NCBI GenBank assembly: GCA_050084985.1
Contig: JBITNC010000001.1
Span: forward strand, 140,492,001-140,556,000
From: Nageia nagi
Taxonomy: Eukaryota > Pinophyta
Direction of reading: 5' to 3'
DNA: 64,000 nt
The position numbers were made by a program, and so were the translations under genes. This document shows positions 10,201 through 21,189 of the stretch, one piece after another. Each line of letters starts with the position of its first letter. Positions within the stretch are counted from its first letter, which is position 1. The notes below the pieces were generated by a model. It saw only the letters and a program-made list of their open reading frames with translations. It was not told where the DNA came from and searched no databases.

Positions 10201-11345
10201 TTGCATATCATAACACCATTGGATGGAAAAGAATTGGTAGAAAGACTTACATATGAGATTAAATTTGGATTCCCATTTCAACCAAAAGATGCTCTTCTCT
10301 GCATTTTGGTTGAAGTATGTTTGCACATAGTGGATGAGTCACATTCTTTGATGTTTCAAGCAACAATGATTCCAGGGGTGAAGTCCTTGGGCAAATTTGG
10401 ATGGTTGAAACATACAAATAAGAAGGTATGGATGTTGGTTACTTTTTGTTTGAGTGAGATCTTGACAATTTTTGCACCTGAAGCTTCGTATACTGATAAT
10501 ACATTGAGAGCAATATTTTAGTTGTTGGTTGATAGTTTTGAAAGTTTGGGAAATGTCACAAGCTCTCACTTTTTTAGAAGGGTTTTCATATTTCAAACAT
10601 TTTCAAAAATTGAGATGAACAATATCTTGTTAGATCTGAATATGGATAAGTTGATTTACAAAATGTTTCATCATTTCATTGCTTCAGTTAGAAAAAAACA
10701 TGCTAACAATATTCTTACAACCATGAGAAACATTAAGATTTTGATCATAAAAGAAAATGATTATATTTTTCGGCCATTTTTATCTGTTATTGGATATTTG
10801 GAGGCAAGACTTGATTGTTTCTACAACTACACATAAATTAGTTAATAGTATTATTAAATAGTGTGAGAAGAAGCTGAAACCTTTCTTGGACAATGAAGAG
10901 ATTATAGAAGATGATGCAAATTCTTCTTTTAATTATAATAATTATGTTGATGAATCAGTCTCGGGAAATGAACAATGGACTAAAATTGCACATAAAAAAA
11001 AACGCTTGAAGATTTTGAGCAGATTTTAGTAGAAAATTCTGAAGTTGTGCCTACCCTTTACAAAGAATAATTCAATATAGAAAATGTTGAAGACAAATCG
11101 AAATTACATAATTATAATCAAAGGCCTAGCATTGAAGATGAGATCAACTGTAAAGAAGAAGCATTTGAGACTTGGAACAACCATGAAGTCACTGCTGAAA
11201 GGTATGAAGTTAATTCTGATTCTTATAACAACAATTTGTTAACTTTGCATAACTTTGTTATTCATGAGGAAAATATGGAGAAGAATATTCATGATGACTT
11301 CAAAATGAATGATTTGGAAAGTGATGTATTCAAAACAATAAATAA
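10201..11345 (+). pseudogene. PDS5-like cohesin-regulator pseudogene, right copy
   Basis: The frame 10201-10836 is interrupted only by TAG at 10519-10521. It reads ELVERLTYEIKFGFPFQPKD, 'ALLCILVEVCLHIVDESHSL', VKSLGKFGWLKHTNKKVWML, VTFCLSEILTIFAPEASYTD, then RRVFIFQTFSKIEMNNILLD and DKLIYKMFHHFIASVRKKHA. This is the N-terminal HEAT-repeat order of plant PDS5: the H.DK.V..LV..C..EI..I.AP.A.Y.D signature, then the RRV.ILET.AK...VMLDL block. A degenerate acidic tail follows, with in-frame stops, matching the left copy (for example KEEAFETWNNHEV). A polypyrimidine/ttttag stretch just before 10201 may be a retained intron end. Truncated and broken, so not a working cohesin factor. Confidence 0.75.
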
Positions 11346-11366
11346 TAATGAGCACACTATACATGT

Positions 11367-12406
11367 TTGGATTTGGGGGTGTTGACACTTGACAATGGAA
11401 CTATGGTTGCACGAATCCTCGCACTATTAAAAGAGGGTGTGCATCCAACAAATTTATTTGCAATGGCATTCATTACTGCAATTGCGAATGAGATGAGGGG
11501 TCTTGATGTGGAAATTGCCCTTATTGCCCTGAACGCTAAATATTTTCATAGAGTTTTTGAGAATTTGGAAATGAAAATGTAGAGGTACAAGTCAGAGCAG
11601 TAAAGACAAAATATTGTAGAAGTTTACAAACACAGATTTGTCAAGCTTTGATAGATATCTAAATTCTGCCCTTACAACCATTAAGCTTAATAGGATGATT
11701 TGGTCTTGAATTGTATATGTCCACTCCTGCAATCAATATCTGTTATAACAGTAAAAGTGATTGGTATCATCATTTCATTGCATCATTTGGGAAAAAACTT
11801 GAAAATGGCAGCCAGTATATTTCTCATGTTCCTGTCAAAACAAGTCCGATTGGTAGACGAACTAGTGGATCAATTATGTGGAAAATTGGAGAGATTGTTT
11901 TGCACACATCAGTTTGTGTGGCAAATGATCCGACTGGGCTAGCATTGAATGTCAATGATCAAGAATGTTTTACAGCTGCTGGATTCACGATAGTATTACC
12001 AGAAATGCCAACATCACAAATAGTTGCAGATCTGTTATTACAAACTGTTGATGTTGGACAACATGCAGTATCCAAATCAGAAAATGTTCTGCAACAGTTG
12101 TTCAGTCATAATACTTGACTTGGAGGTAGCAATTTCGTTAAGGACATCACACCAATCTGGAGATGATATGTGAGTAGTGTACCCATGTTTGAAGTCAGAG
12201 GTATTGTCATCTTTCTCATCCTTGACACACATGAACCATTTTGGAATGATGTCACTAATTCAAGTACAACAAAGGTCATTGGTATTGTGATGGCCAACAT
12301 ACACGAGAATGCAAAATTGGCCCTTCTAAAAGGTTTTGATGTTGATAAAATGATTGACTACATAAAGGAAGAAATTAAATTGGTTTTGATTAAGGAGTTT
12401 TATTAA
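11367..12406 (+). pseudogene. Unidentified ORFs downstream of right PDS5 copy
   Basis: Three plus-strand frames follow: 11367-11582 (VARILALLKEGVHPTNLFAM), 11711-12118 (GRRTSGSIMWKIGEIVLHTS, later LLLQTVDVGQHAVSKSENVL) and 12170-12406. The 135-codon middle frame is the longest open stretch and has balanced protein-like composition without low complexity. I do not recognise any of them. The left PDS5 unit has no counterpart: similarity between the two units stops near 11345. They could be another captured gene or an unknown retrotransposon ORF. Confidence 0.35.
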
Positions 12407-12551
12407 AGGTGTGGATATTGTCTATGAATTTGGAGGAGAAAAAAAGTGAAGATCACAACATGCTTAGAAATGAATTTGGTGTTTATAACCAATGTCTAGA
12501 GATCTAGGAGCCAAAGAATACACAGCATGAAAATCTTTTAGAAACTGGGAA

Positions 12552-12625
12552 AAGGACGAATACATGCCAACTGTTTGACAGAATACCTCAGCGAGATGTG
12601 ATGTCTTGGAAAGTAGTTTTTAACA
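12552..12625 (+). pseudogene. PPR motif fragment
   Basis: The plus strand encodes CQLFDRIPQRDVMSWKVV, the end of one plant PLS-class PPR motif and start of the next ('.LFD.MP.RDV.SW..'). It then runs into a short tandem repeat. A single-motif relic inside the PDS5-bearing unit. Confidence 0.65.
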
Positions 12626-12715
12626 ACAGATTTAGTGATGTTAACAACAGAATTGGAGTGATGGTTAACAACAGATTTGGTGTAAAGGAGGGAACAATCT
12701 TTAACAACAGAATTG
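12620..12715 (+). repeat. Four copies of TTAACAACAGA
   Basis: The 11-mer starts at 12620, 12641, 12665 and 12701, each followed by 'tttg' or 'attgg'. Spacing is irregular (21, 24, 36 bp). It interrupts a PPR fragment exactly after the 'SWKVV' codons, suggesting local slippage at that site. Confidence 0.7.
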
Positions 12716-13479
12716 GTTTTATTAGGACAGCAGTCTCAGACTGTCCTGTACAGCTGATTAAGTTAACATCGAATTCTCTTCGCTTGACCATGCATGGCGT
12801 CATAAGTTATATAATATGTTTTCAGATCTGGATTATCAAATCAGTGACTAGTAAGGGCTATAATCAGCAATGTTTTGAAGCACTTTATGGTTTACTAGTT
12901 TGGATAAAGGAATTAGTGAATGATTGCGCAAATTACATAGAGGAATCCTTTAGATCAGCAAAGACACCTGAGATGATAAGCATGGAGATTGTAATATTTG
13001 TGGGAAACAAATTACTCTACACAACATACATGTCTAGGCTACCCACTATTTTCAGCCATGATACTATTTGCCAGCATACAGTTTTTCATGTGATTTCACA
13101 GCTTGTACGTGGATGGATACTAACAGTGTCATTCTAGTTTACTCATGTTGTTGCAATAACTGATTTCTCAGTTGTTGGTTCAAGAAATGGTGAATAAAAA
13201 ATGCACCAAGGTTGGGCTACTAAGAAGGTACATTTTGATTTCAAACGAGTTAGAAGTATTACAGACTTTTATGACAGTTCTTGTTTTAAATCAGAGATAA
13301 CTTCCTTTTGTAGTACTATTTGTGTAGAATTGGCTACTGTAAATGACAATGTTGAGAAACTAGATTAAGAAATTCTGGAGTTTACAGAACTTGAGGATCA
13401 AGTTTGTCATTGCATTGATGATAGACACCAGAAATCAGATCTGATTAGTCCCTGAAACAGTTTTATATTAATAGAGAAA

Positions 13480-13600
13480 GCACAATAAGTGTTTGATAAA
13501 ATGCCTCTACAGGATATTAGGTTGTGTACTGCATGGATTGGAGTGTATATTCATAGGGAATATAGAAAGGGAGCCTTCAATTTGTTTTGGAATATGTATG
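13480..13600 (+). pseudogene. PPR motif fragment
   Basis: The frame reads VFDKMPLQDIRLCTAWIGVY, then REYRKGAFNLFWNM, matching 'VFD.MP..D..SW..MI..Y...G....A..LF..M' of PLS-type PPR proteins (organelle RNA-binding factors). A stop (TAA) lies just before Val. Roughly one and a half motifs remain. It may come from the same source as 12552-12625. Confidence 0.65.
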
Positions 13601-14089
13601 GACAAACGAGGCATCATTTATTGCTGTTGTTAGTATCTGATTTCTTATCTCCAAACAAATTAGAAAATCCAGAATTTCAGATTTTCAAGCCCATGGAGTG
13701 TTTTGGCGAAATAATGAGCCTATTCACAACAATTGGAAGTTTCTTGAAAACTGGATAATACGTTATCAATAATGGTATTGACATTGTACAAGATATTGAC
13801 ATTATAGGAGATTTTGACAGAGTCTGGGAAGACAGTAGGGAAGCTTTATCAGCACTGGATGGTTGTTTGTGTGCAGAGGTAATATGCTCATTCAACTGAA
13901 TTCACTACATTCAAGCCTTGGGATCCGGATTTTGTGATGCAAAAAAATATGGTATCCGGGTGTGATGTGTAGACTTTATGTTTTCATTCCTACCATGGAC
14001 AACCCTATGTCATCAAAAATCATTGAATATGTGGTGTAGTTGAAAAGTTCACTAGATCCAACTTTGTATGGTTTGAAAACAAGCAATTT

Positions 14090-14101
14090 GGGAGGGGTGG
14101 A
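14090..14101 (+). other. Polypurine tract
   Basis: GGGAGGGGTGGA stands eight bases ahead of the TG that opens the LTR at 14109, the position required for plus-strand priming in an LTR retrotransposon. A similar purine tract (34010-34023) ends the gypsy element in this window. Confidence 0.55.
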
Positions 14102-14108
14102 CTAGCAA

Positions 14109-14877
14109 TGTCCCATTTTTTCATGTCTTGTGGACCCCACTCATCCTTATGTTATGTAATATAAAATTTAGACTAGGAAAAGTGGGACACATGTTTTATG
14201 TGTTAGGAGTTATTTTATGTTTTAAACTTGTGTCATAAGTTTGTAATACATGGTGCCTCCCTTGATGAAGAATTATAAGCTCATTTAAGGGAGATATGAG
14301 CCCCATTTGTGCATGTTATTTTGTACTTTGATATTGTATGAGAGTTGAGAGTTGAACCCTAACTCACCTTTTGTAGATTTAGGAGATGTGCCCTAGTTTT
14401 CAAAAGTAATCAACCATTGTAGCTAAGGTGATGTGCCCTTGGTCCTGGTTGAGTTAGAGAGCAAATCCACTCAGGGTTTGTATTAGTGCTTCAAATTTCA
14501 ATGTTGTGTGATTTTAGCAGGCTGGAGAGTGGGACATTATTTGGGAACCCTATTTTCATGTATTTCAAAGCATATTTCCCTTAAGTAGGGTTACTCAACT
14601 TTGGGTAATTTTTTGTAACATTTTAGGAGGGATTTTATAGTGTTTGTTGTGTGCCCTAACCTCTTAGAGGAGGATTTCCAGCCTAGGGTTTGTCTTTTCT
14701 GCATTTTAGTGGTGCATTTGTGATATACGAGGGCTGATCTATCCATAGCCACCTTCAATTTTTTTAATAAATTTGTATGGCCAAATCTAACCATTTTGGG
14801 GCGTCTTGTGTTTATTTTCTGCAATATATCCAAATCAGATTTTATTTGCATGATTTTATTTAAGATGGGATATTACA
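14109..14877 (+). mobile_element. 3' LTR of the PDS5-bearing unit (about 769 bp)
   Basis: It opens TGTCCCATTTTTTC after the polypurine tract and closes GGGATATTACA. Its last 110 bp match 9657-9797, which sits directly before a primer-binding-site motif. Together this frames the plus-strand PDS5 copy, unknown ORFs and PPR pieces as cargo between LTR ends. The 5' LTR is mostly missing, so the pairing rests on the shared end and the two priming sites. Confidence 0.55.
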
Positions 14878-16650
14878 ATGACAATTGGTGTTCCATTGAT
14901 TTTTTTAGCACAACCTAGTTGAAAAAATGTTTCCTTAGTAAAAAATAACATTTCGACAACAAACAATGACTTTTTATGTTAATTAACAGTGTCGTTATTT
15001 ATATACTCTATTATTTAACATCCTTTTTAAAAAGGAAACAATAATTATTGCACATATAGCAGGTGAGAATGCACAAGGGGGGGAAATATCTTCAAAATGA
15101 TACTAGTGCCTCTACTTGAAATATCATTTGGGAAGGAAAGGAATAATGTTCAAGCATAAGAGCATTCTTGGTTAATTGCATCAACCATATTGCTTTTATA
15201 GTGTGAGGGCTTCTGTTTGGCAACCATACCAATTTCAAGAAAGATTTTGTACCTAATAGATTATTTGATAAATAATCTATTTAGGAATAACACATTATGT
15301 TGTATTTTCTTCAACTATTAATTTCCTTCTAGCTTAAATTATTTAAACAAAATTAAATGAACAAAATGATAGAAAAAAGAAAAGAAAGGTTTCTAGTTGA
15401 TTTTTTTAAAAAGTTTGTTCACAAAAAAATTACAAAATGGTTTCGAGTCCATTTTTTTCTAGTGATCATCATTTTCCATTTCTAGTTAAGTTTAAAGGTT
15501 GAACTAGTATTCATAGCACCACCCTTATAAATGGCTCATTCTCATATCATTATCATAAATTCACTTGTACATTTCAACCATTGCTGAAATATTTTGCCAA
15601 CCTTGAATATCCATTCAATTGCATGAAGTCTTCATTGGTATTGCTCCTTATTGTCAACCTTGCATTTTATCAATTGCGATTTTCTGAATACCATATGTAT
15701 TGTGGACACTTCTTTGATTCTAAGTGTGCCAAAAGTTGTTGCTTCTGCTATGTTGGGTGTAATCATAATATTTATGCTATTTGTTACATAAGTAACCATA
15801 ACTACTCCAATATTGCTTGAGTATCTAAAGATCCTTTAATGCTCTCGTTTCATCTTCGTATTTGTTGCCTCTCATTACGATATGGATGTTGACATACTTC
15901 TAAGTTTGAAATAGTCTTTGGTTCTTTGCATCTTTAGTAGATGAAGAGTTGAATATTCTTTTATACTTCTTTATGATTTCTCTCTTTTTGTTTTCTGTAC
16001 ATGAATATCTTCTTTAAGCTCCTTTATTTTCTTCATCTTCATCTTCCTCTTCCTCTTATAAGTTTTTTTCTTTATCTCTTCTACCCCCTTTCTATTCTTT
16101 TTCATTTTTATCTTCTTTTGTAATATTGATTTGTTCCTCTTTCTTTGAAATACTTTGGAAATTTACTTTCTTTTTCATGTACTGAAGATTTATAAAACAT
16201 TTTTGCATATTAAGAATGACAATTGTTAAGCTTTGTAATTATATATTACTAAGAACAACATTAATGCCTTTTCTGTTATGGTTATAGTAGTATTAAGGAT
16301 GAGGGTATTTAAGGGCATTCGAGAAATTTGGTCTAATCTTTTTAGTGTCATGATGGGGAGGCACTCTTTTAGGCTTAGATGCATACCACTTTGGGTTTAC
16401 TACATATGTTGCCATATGAAGAGGGCTGTTCATCCTATATCATCATTGTATAATAGGTTTTATGTGGCTATCATAAAATCTTGAGTCTTTAGCACAAATG
16501 ATTTTTTTCATCTCCTTTAGCATATCATCAAAAGTTTCATAGGTCTTTTGTAAATTAGGAGCAAGTTGGTGATGAAAAATTTCAGAAAATCCTTGGTAGA
16601 GCAAGTTGGTGACAAAATGATAACATTATCTCACTTGTACCTACTCAAAG
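14878..16650. other. No gene recognised; pyrimidine-rich tract
   Basis: AT-rich sequence without a convincing ORF or element end. A (CTT/CTTC)-rich plus-strand tract runs at about 16018-16140. A 79-codon ORF at 15581-15820 is Cys/Tyr-rich, resembles nothing known to me and is probably spurious. Confidence 0.5.
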
Positions 16651-17300
16651 AACAAGCAATTTAGGCCATTAAAGAATTTCATGCTCAATATGCTCTCCAT
16701 AAGGGAACTCTGGACATATCCAGGAAAGTGTTAGAGAGGATGCAGGTTCGATTGAGGATTCTAACTGAAAAAGAGTTTGCAATGGTCTCCCCAAGGCCTA
16801 AGCAGTCTTATCAGAAAAGAATCCAAGAAATCTATGATCTCTAGAGCTTGGTATTCAATATGTATTTAAATAAACACTAGCTCATAATAGAGCTGGTATT
16901 TGTCAATAAATTCTTTAATTCTTTGGTTGAAATAAAAGCTCTTAAAATATGGGAAGAAGAAAATGTACAAGGTAGTGCTGCCAATTGGGTAGCCAATACC
17001 ATTCAATTTTTGGAGCATTCTTTCTCTGAGAAACAAATCTTAGATTTACAGCAAATAAGTGAATTAGTTCAGGAAGCCATTGAAAATTTTTTGCATATTG
17101 AAAAGTTAAATAGTAGCCTGGAAGAGTTCAAGTCAGATACTGAGAAGATCAAGCAATGGCTCATTCTCTCATAGCCTGATTATAAAGAGTTGAGTGAACT
17201 CAATAAAAAGATGGAGACATTCCTCCCACAAAATATGATGGTGGCAATTGAAACTATGACCAGATCTTTTTTAGGACCAGGACAAGTCATTGGGAGCAGC
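16651..17300 (+). pseudogene. Broken ORF of unknown origin, coiled-coil-like
   Basis: A single plus-strand frame reads for about 215 codons with several in-frame stops, all TAG (for example before 'AIKEFHAQYALHKGTLDISR', after IQEIYDL, and after KQWLILS). Its longest open piece (16923-17174) is Glu/Leu/Lys-rich, helix-forming and coiled-coil-like (LQQISELVQEAIENFLHIEK). Protein-like composition across the stops suggests a once-real gene, perhaps a retrotransposon gag-like or plant-specific protein. I cannot name it. Confidence 0.4.
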
Positions 17301-17959
17301 AATTAATCGGTTCTTTTCTAAAGTAGGCAAAGACCCTTGAGAGTTGCTAGAAGATTGTATTCTTCGGAAATAATACTCAAAAATTTGGTAATCTTACTAT
17401 TCTTTATTCTTTATTATTTCATTTACCTCAGTACTTGGAAGCTATGTCTATAAAAGTGCCCAGGAAACCACCATTCTTTTAGAGTCTTCTTATCTTGTAT
17501 TGATTAAACTTTTTTCGTTTTTTTTTTCACTTTCCTATTCTTTAGAGTGTCGAGAATCATTTTGTAAGTAAAGCCATTCAAAATTTTTGTCCTTCTTCAA
17601 TACCTGGGAAATATGTAACAAGATCACCTGTAGATTCTATCAAAACACTTGTGTTAAATTTGTATTCTTTTACTCTTTAATAATCAGAAGTCTAGAATAC
17701 TCGAAAATCATGTCATCTTCTTCAAATGCACCCAAAAAGTCATGTATCAAAATTGCCTAGAATCATATTTGTTGCCTTAGAGTCTCTAGGAATCATTTAT
17801 AGGAAGGTCCAAGGCTTGTATATATATGCAGAGTTCAACTTTTGAAAGATGCAAACAGAGTTTGGAGATTTCAAAGCATGACATCACATTAATCAATCAA
17901 AGAAAGCAGGTCTCGGAGTGGATAGTAAGTGTTGCAAATTCTTGAAGATCACAAATAGT

Positions 17960-18353
17960 GCCCAACGATTTTTGGAAATGATGTCACACATTTTTGTGAA
18001 AATCAACAAGTCGTAGAGAAAACAAAATTATCAGTAGAGCTCGACGATTTTTAGAGATGATGTCACACATTTTTGTGAAAATCAGCGTGTCTTAAAGAAA
18101 ACAAAATTATCAATAGAGCTCGAGGATTTTAGAGGATGATGTTATACATTTTTGTGAAAATCAGTGGGTCCCGATGAAATTAAAATTATCAAAAGAGCCC
18201 AGGGAATTTAGAGGATGATGTCATACATTTTTGCGAAAATCAGCAAGTCCTAGAGAAATCAAAATGTAAATAGTGCTCGGTGATTTTTGGAGATGACATC
18301 ACACTTTTTTGAGAAAATTAGTAGGTCCCAGAGAAAACCAAATCATCAACAAA
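17960..18353 (+). repeat. 5 x 79-bp tandem repeat
   Basis: Units start at 17960, 18039, 18118, 18197 and 18275 (79, 79, 79, 78, 79 bp). Each carries gatgatgtcacacatttttg (or close) followed by 'tgaaaatcag' and 'gagaaa..aaa'. Units differ by about 10-20 %, so the array is old. The flank before it (from about 17880) holds a partial unit. Confidence 0.9.
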
Positions 18354-19544
18354 GCTCGAAAGAACATAAAGATTGCCAAGGGAATAAAAGAGTAATGTAT
18401 GAGAAGGAACACCCAGATCCACTTCATCTTAAGTGTTTGACCCTCGGGGCCCTGTTTATGTGTCGACACCAACTCATTTCCACATAATAGTGGTAGTTCT
18501 TCTCGATCTAAGCAAACATAATATTTACCAACCATCATTACTCTGATTGCTGACATCTATAGTATACATCATGAAGATTGCACAAAACTAGATGGAGGCT
18601 AATAAAATTGATGATCAAATCGTACCAATTAACATGCAATCAAACAACTGTTCAATCTACCACAATACCGCTTTCAATCAGCAATAGTGCTAAACTGAAT
18701 CACATACAGGGTTCTGGAAGGAACAATCAACGACATGTCAAAAAAATTACGGCTCTATGAATATGATTGATCGGAAGTTACAAATCCCCAGAAGGTTCAA
18801 AAAATTTGGATAGTTAATATTGATTCAAATTTGTATATTGTACAATCTAGCACAGTTGCAACATTTATGTAAATAACACTGTTGTAGCTATTTTATTCAA
18901 TACTAGTAATAATGTATATCAATGAGATCGAGCCATCCAATAGGGGAGGTAGTTATATAAATAGCTAAGTTTTAGAAGTTAGAAAGGTTGGACATTTTAA
19001 CAAATTTGCTTGATCTGTAAGAGCAATTAACACATGATAATACAAACAGATAATACTTTGCCCTCTTGCAACAAAAGTGGCTGTTATTACTTTTGTGAAT
19101 GTTATGTATGAAATGTTTACTTCAAATTGTGGCTATGCATTGTGAATGCGAGACCCCAAGTTTGAGGTAGTTTACTATTCTTAATCTTGGATATGGATTG
19201 TCGCCTGCGTTGCAATGCTCGTGTTGTAGATTTCACATTTTAGTTGTTTGTTTATTTATCTTTTTCCTATTACTTTTAACTTTTTTTATTTTTTTCCTGT
19301 TACTTTTAACCTCAAATATAGATAGGAGCCGACCTATAACCCGGAGATTGAACAAAAGAATTATACGAGCGCATTCCCACCACCTTCTATTCTTTCAAGG
19401 AACGTATTGTTGTAGGAAGTGGAGAACACGATTAGACCAAACCTTGAGGTTACACTATACTGATCAACAATTCCCTTATGTCTATATTCTTATGTGATCT
19501 ATAAGCACCAAGTAGACACATTCACACCCCAAATCAGGTTGTAT
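18354..19544. other. No gene recognised
   Basis: The stretch holds a short TATA-like motif (tatataaatag, about 18953) and, at 19255-19315, two copies of a T-rich 'ttttttcctrttacttttaac' segment. No ORF resembles a known family. Confidence 0.5.
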
Positions 19545-20300
19545 GGGCCTGTTAATAATGAAGTTCAAAGCTTCCTCAAGATAGCCTCCATGACCGAGAT
19601 ATCCAATGATCATTGCATTCCATGAGACTACATTTCAATGAGGTAATTTGTCGAATAATTAAGGGACCCTTTCAAAGTATCCATTTTGTACGTATCTTGC
19701 CATCCCTACAGTCCATGAAATTATGCTTGCATTATGCATCTTGGCAATGAAGTGCTTTAGTAGATCAAATAACTCAATGGAATCCTTTTTGTAACCATGA
19801 ATTACATACCCTTAATCATTAATATGCAATTCATCCAATTGCATCTTGTAAAATAATTCTCGGGCCTTGTTTATTATTCCATATTTTTTATACATGTCTA
19901 TCAAGGAACTCACATCCATTATGGCAGTCATTACATTCTCAAAGGTTGTTCACAACTCTAATAATAGTTCCAAGGGGATTCTGTAACAACCTGAACACAA
20001 TTGCCAACTTTTCATATGCTGGCAGAAAAGCAATTCTTTATTATCAACCTCCATATTATGCAATGCAAGTATTATGCTTGGAATATACCTTGTTTCCTTC
20101 ATCTTACTCGATAATTTCTCCAATTTTCTATAGATATCTTGTGTTTTTGGGTGTAATTTGTCTCCTACAAGAAAAACATGTACCCTTTTGTCAACTTCAA
20201 TCCAACTACATCTAGGTATCTTCTTAATTTCTCTATCTTTCATCAATGTCCTTACTATTTGGCCATCATTGCAACCTCCCACTTCAGCATAGATATTTAA
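19545..20300 (-). pseudogene. PPR-DYW pseudogene segment (array unit 1)
   Basis: The minus strand encodes the E/E+ region REIKKIPRCSWIEVDKRVHV, 'FLVGDKLHPKTQDIYRKLEK', then the start of a DYW domain (HNMEVDNKELLFCQHMKSW.., with frameshift). Plant PLS-DYW PPR proteins edit organellar RNA; the DYW domain is a cytidine deaminase. Here the DYW domain breaks off near 19950 and the frame jumps into an upstream-type PPR motif (SLIDMYKKYGIINKARELFY). HxE and the terminal DYW are missing. Frameshifts and stops make it non-functional. Confidence 0.8.
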
Positions 20301-20399
20301 AGAATAATATAATATGGAGCATATTTAGGCTCCAACAAAAAAAAGATTGTTTCCATAAATTACCCTATTCCGACAATCTTATGTGATCTACAAGCACCA

Positions 20400-21110
20400 A
20401 GCACACACATCCACATGCCCAAATCTGGTTGACAATGAAGTTCAAAGCTTCCTCAAGATAGCATCTACGACCAAGATATCGAATGATCATTGCATTCCAT
20501 GAGATTGCATTTTGATGAGGTAGTTTCTCAAATAATTAAGGGGTCCTTTCAATGTATATGTTTTGTACATATCATGACATCATTGGAGTCCATGAAATTG
20601 TTTATGAATCATGCATCTTGGCAATGAAGTTCAAAGATTCCTCAAGATAGATTGCATAGTCAAGGTCTCAAGAATAATGCAATAATAGTCACTCATGCTA
20701 TTTAAGTATTTACAACCCTCATACACTAGACCTACATGGCTTCATATGAGTAGAACATATACAAACGTTATGTTGTTAGGGATGGTCCCTAAGTGCTTTA
20801 GTAAATAAAATAGCTTAAGGGAATCCTTGTTGTAACCACGAATCATTGCAGTCCATGAAATTGTATTTTCATCATGCATATTGTAAAATAATTCTTAAGC
20901 ATCGTGTATTATTCCACATTTTGCATACATTTCTATCAAGGCACTCACAGCCACTATGGTAGTCATTGCATAATCAAAGGTTGTTCACAACTTTAATAAC
21001 AGTTCCAGGGGGAGTCTTTAACAACCCAAACATAATTGCCAACTTTTCACTATGCTAGAAGAGAAGTAATTCTTTATCATCCCAATTGCCTACTTCAGCA
21101 TAAATATTTG
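20400..21110 (-). pseudogene. PPR-DYW pseudogene segment (array unit 2)
   Basis: A more decayed version of unit 1 in the same order. E/E+ and early DYW (21110-20970, with 'VVNNL.LCNDYH') is joined to PPR motif sequence (VAVSALIEMYAKCGIIHDA) and 'MH..N.ISWTAMI.GY' below it. No ORF exceeds 60 codons. The DYW-to-PPR join at about 20951-20980 is at the same place as in unit 1, so the two units descend from one chimeric ancestor. Confidence 0.7.
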
Positions 21111-21189
21111 AAAGAAGAACATAAGATTGAGCATATTTAGGCTCCAACAAAAAAAGGGATTGTTGCCACAAATTCCCCTATTCCTACAT

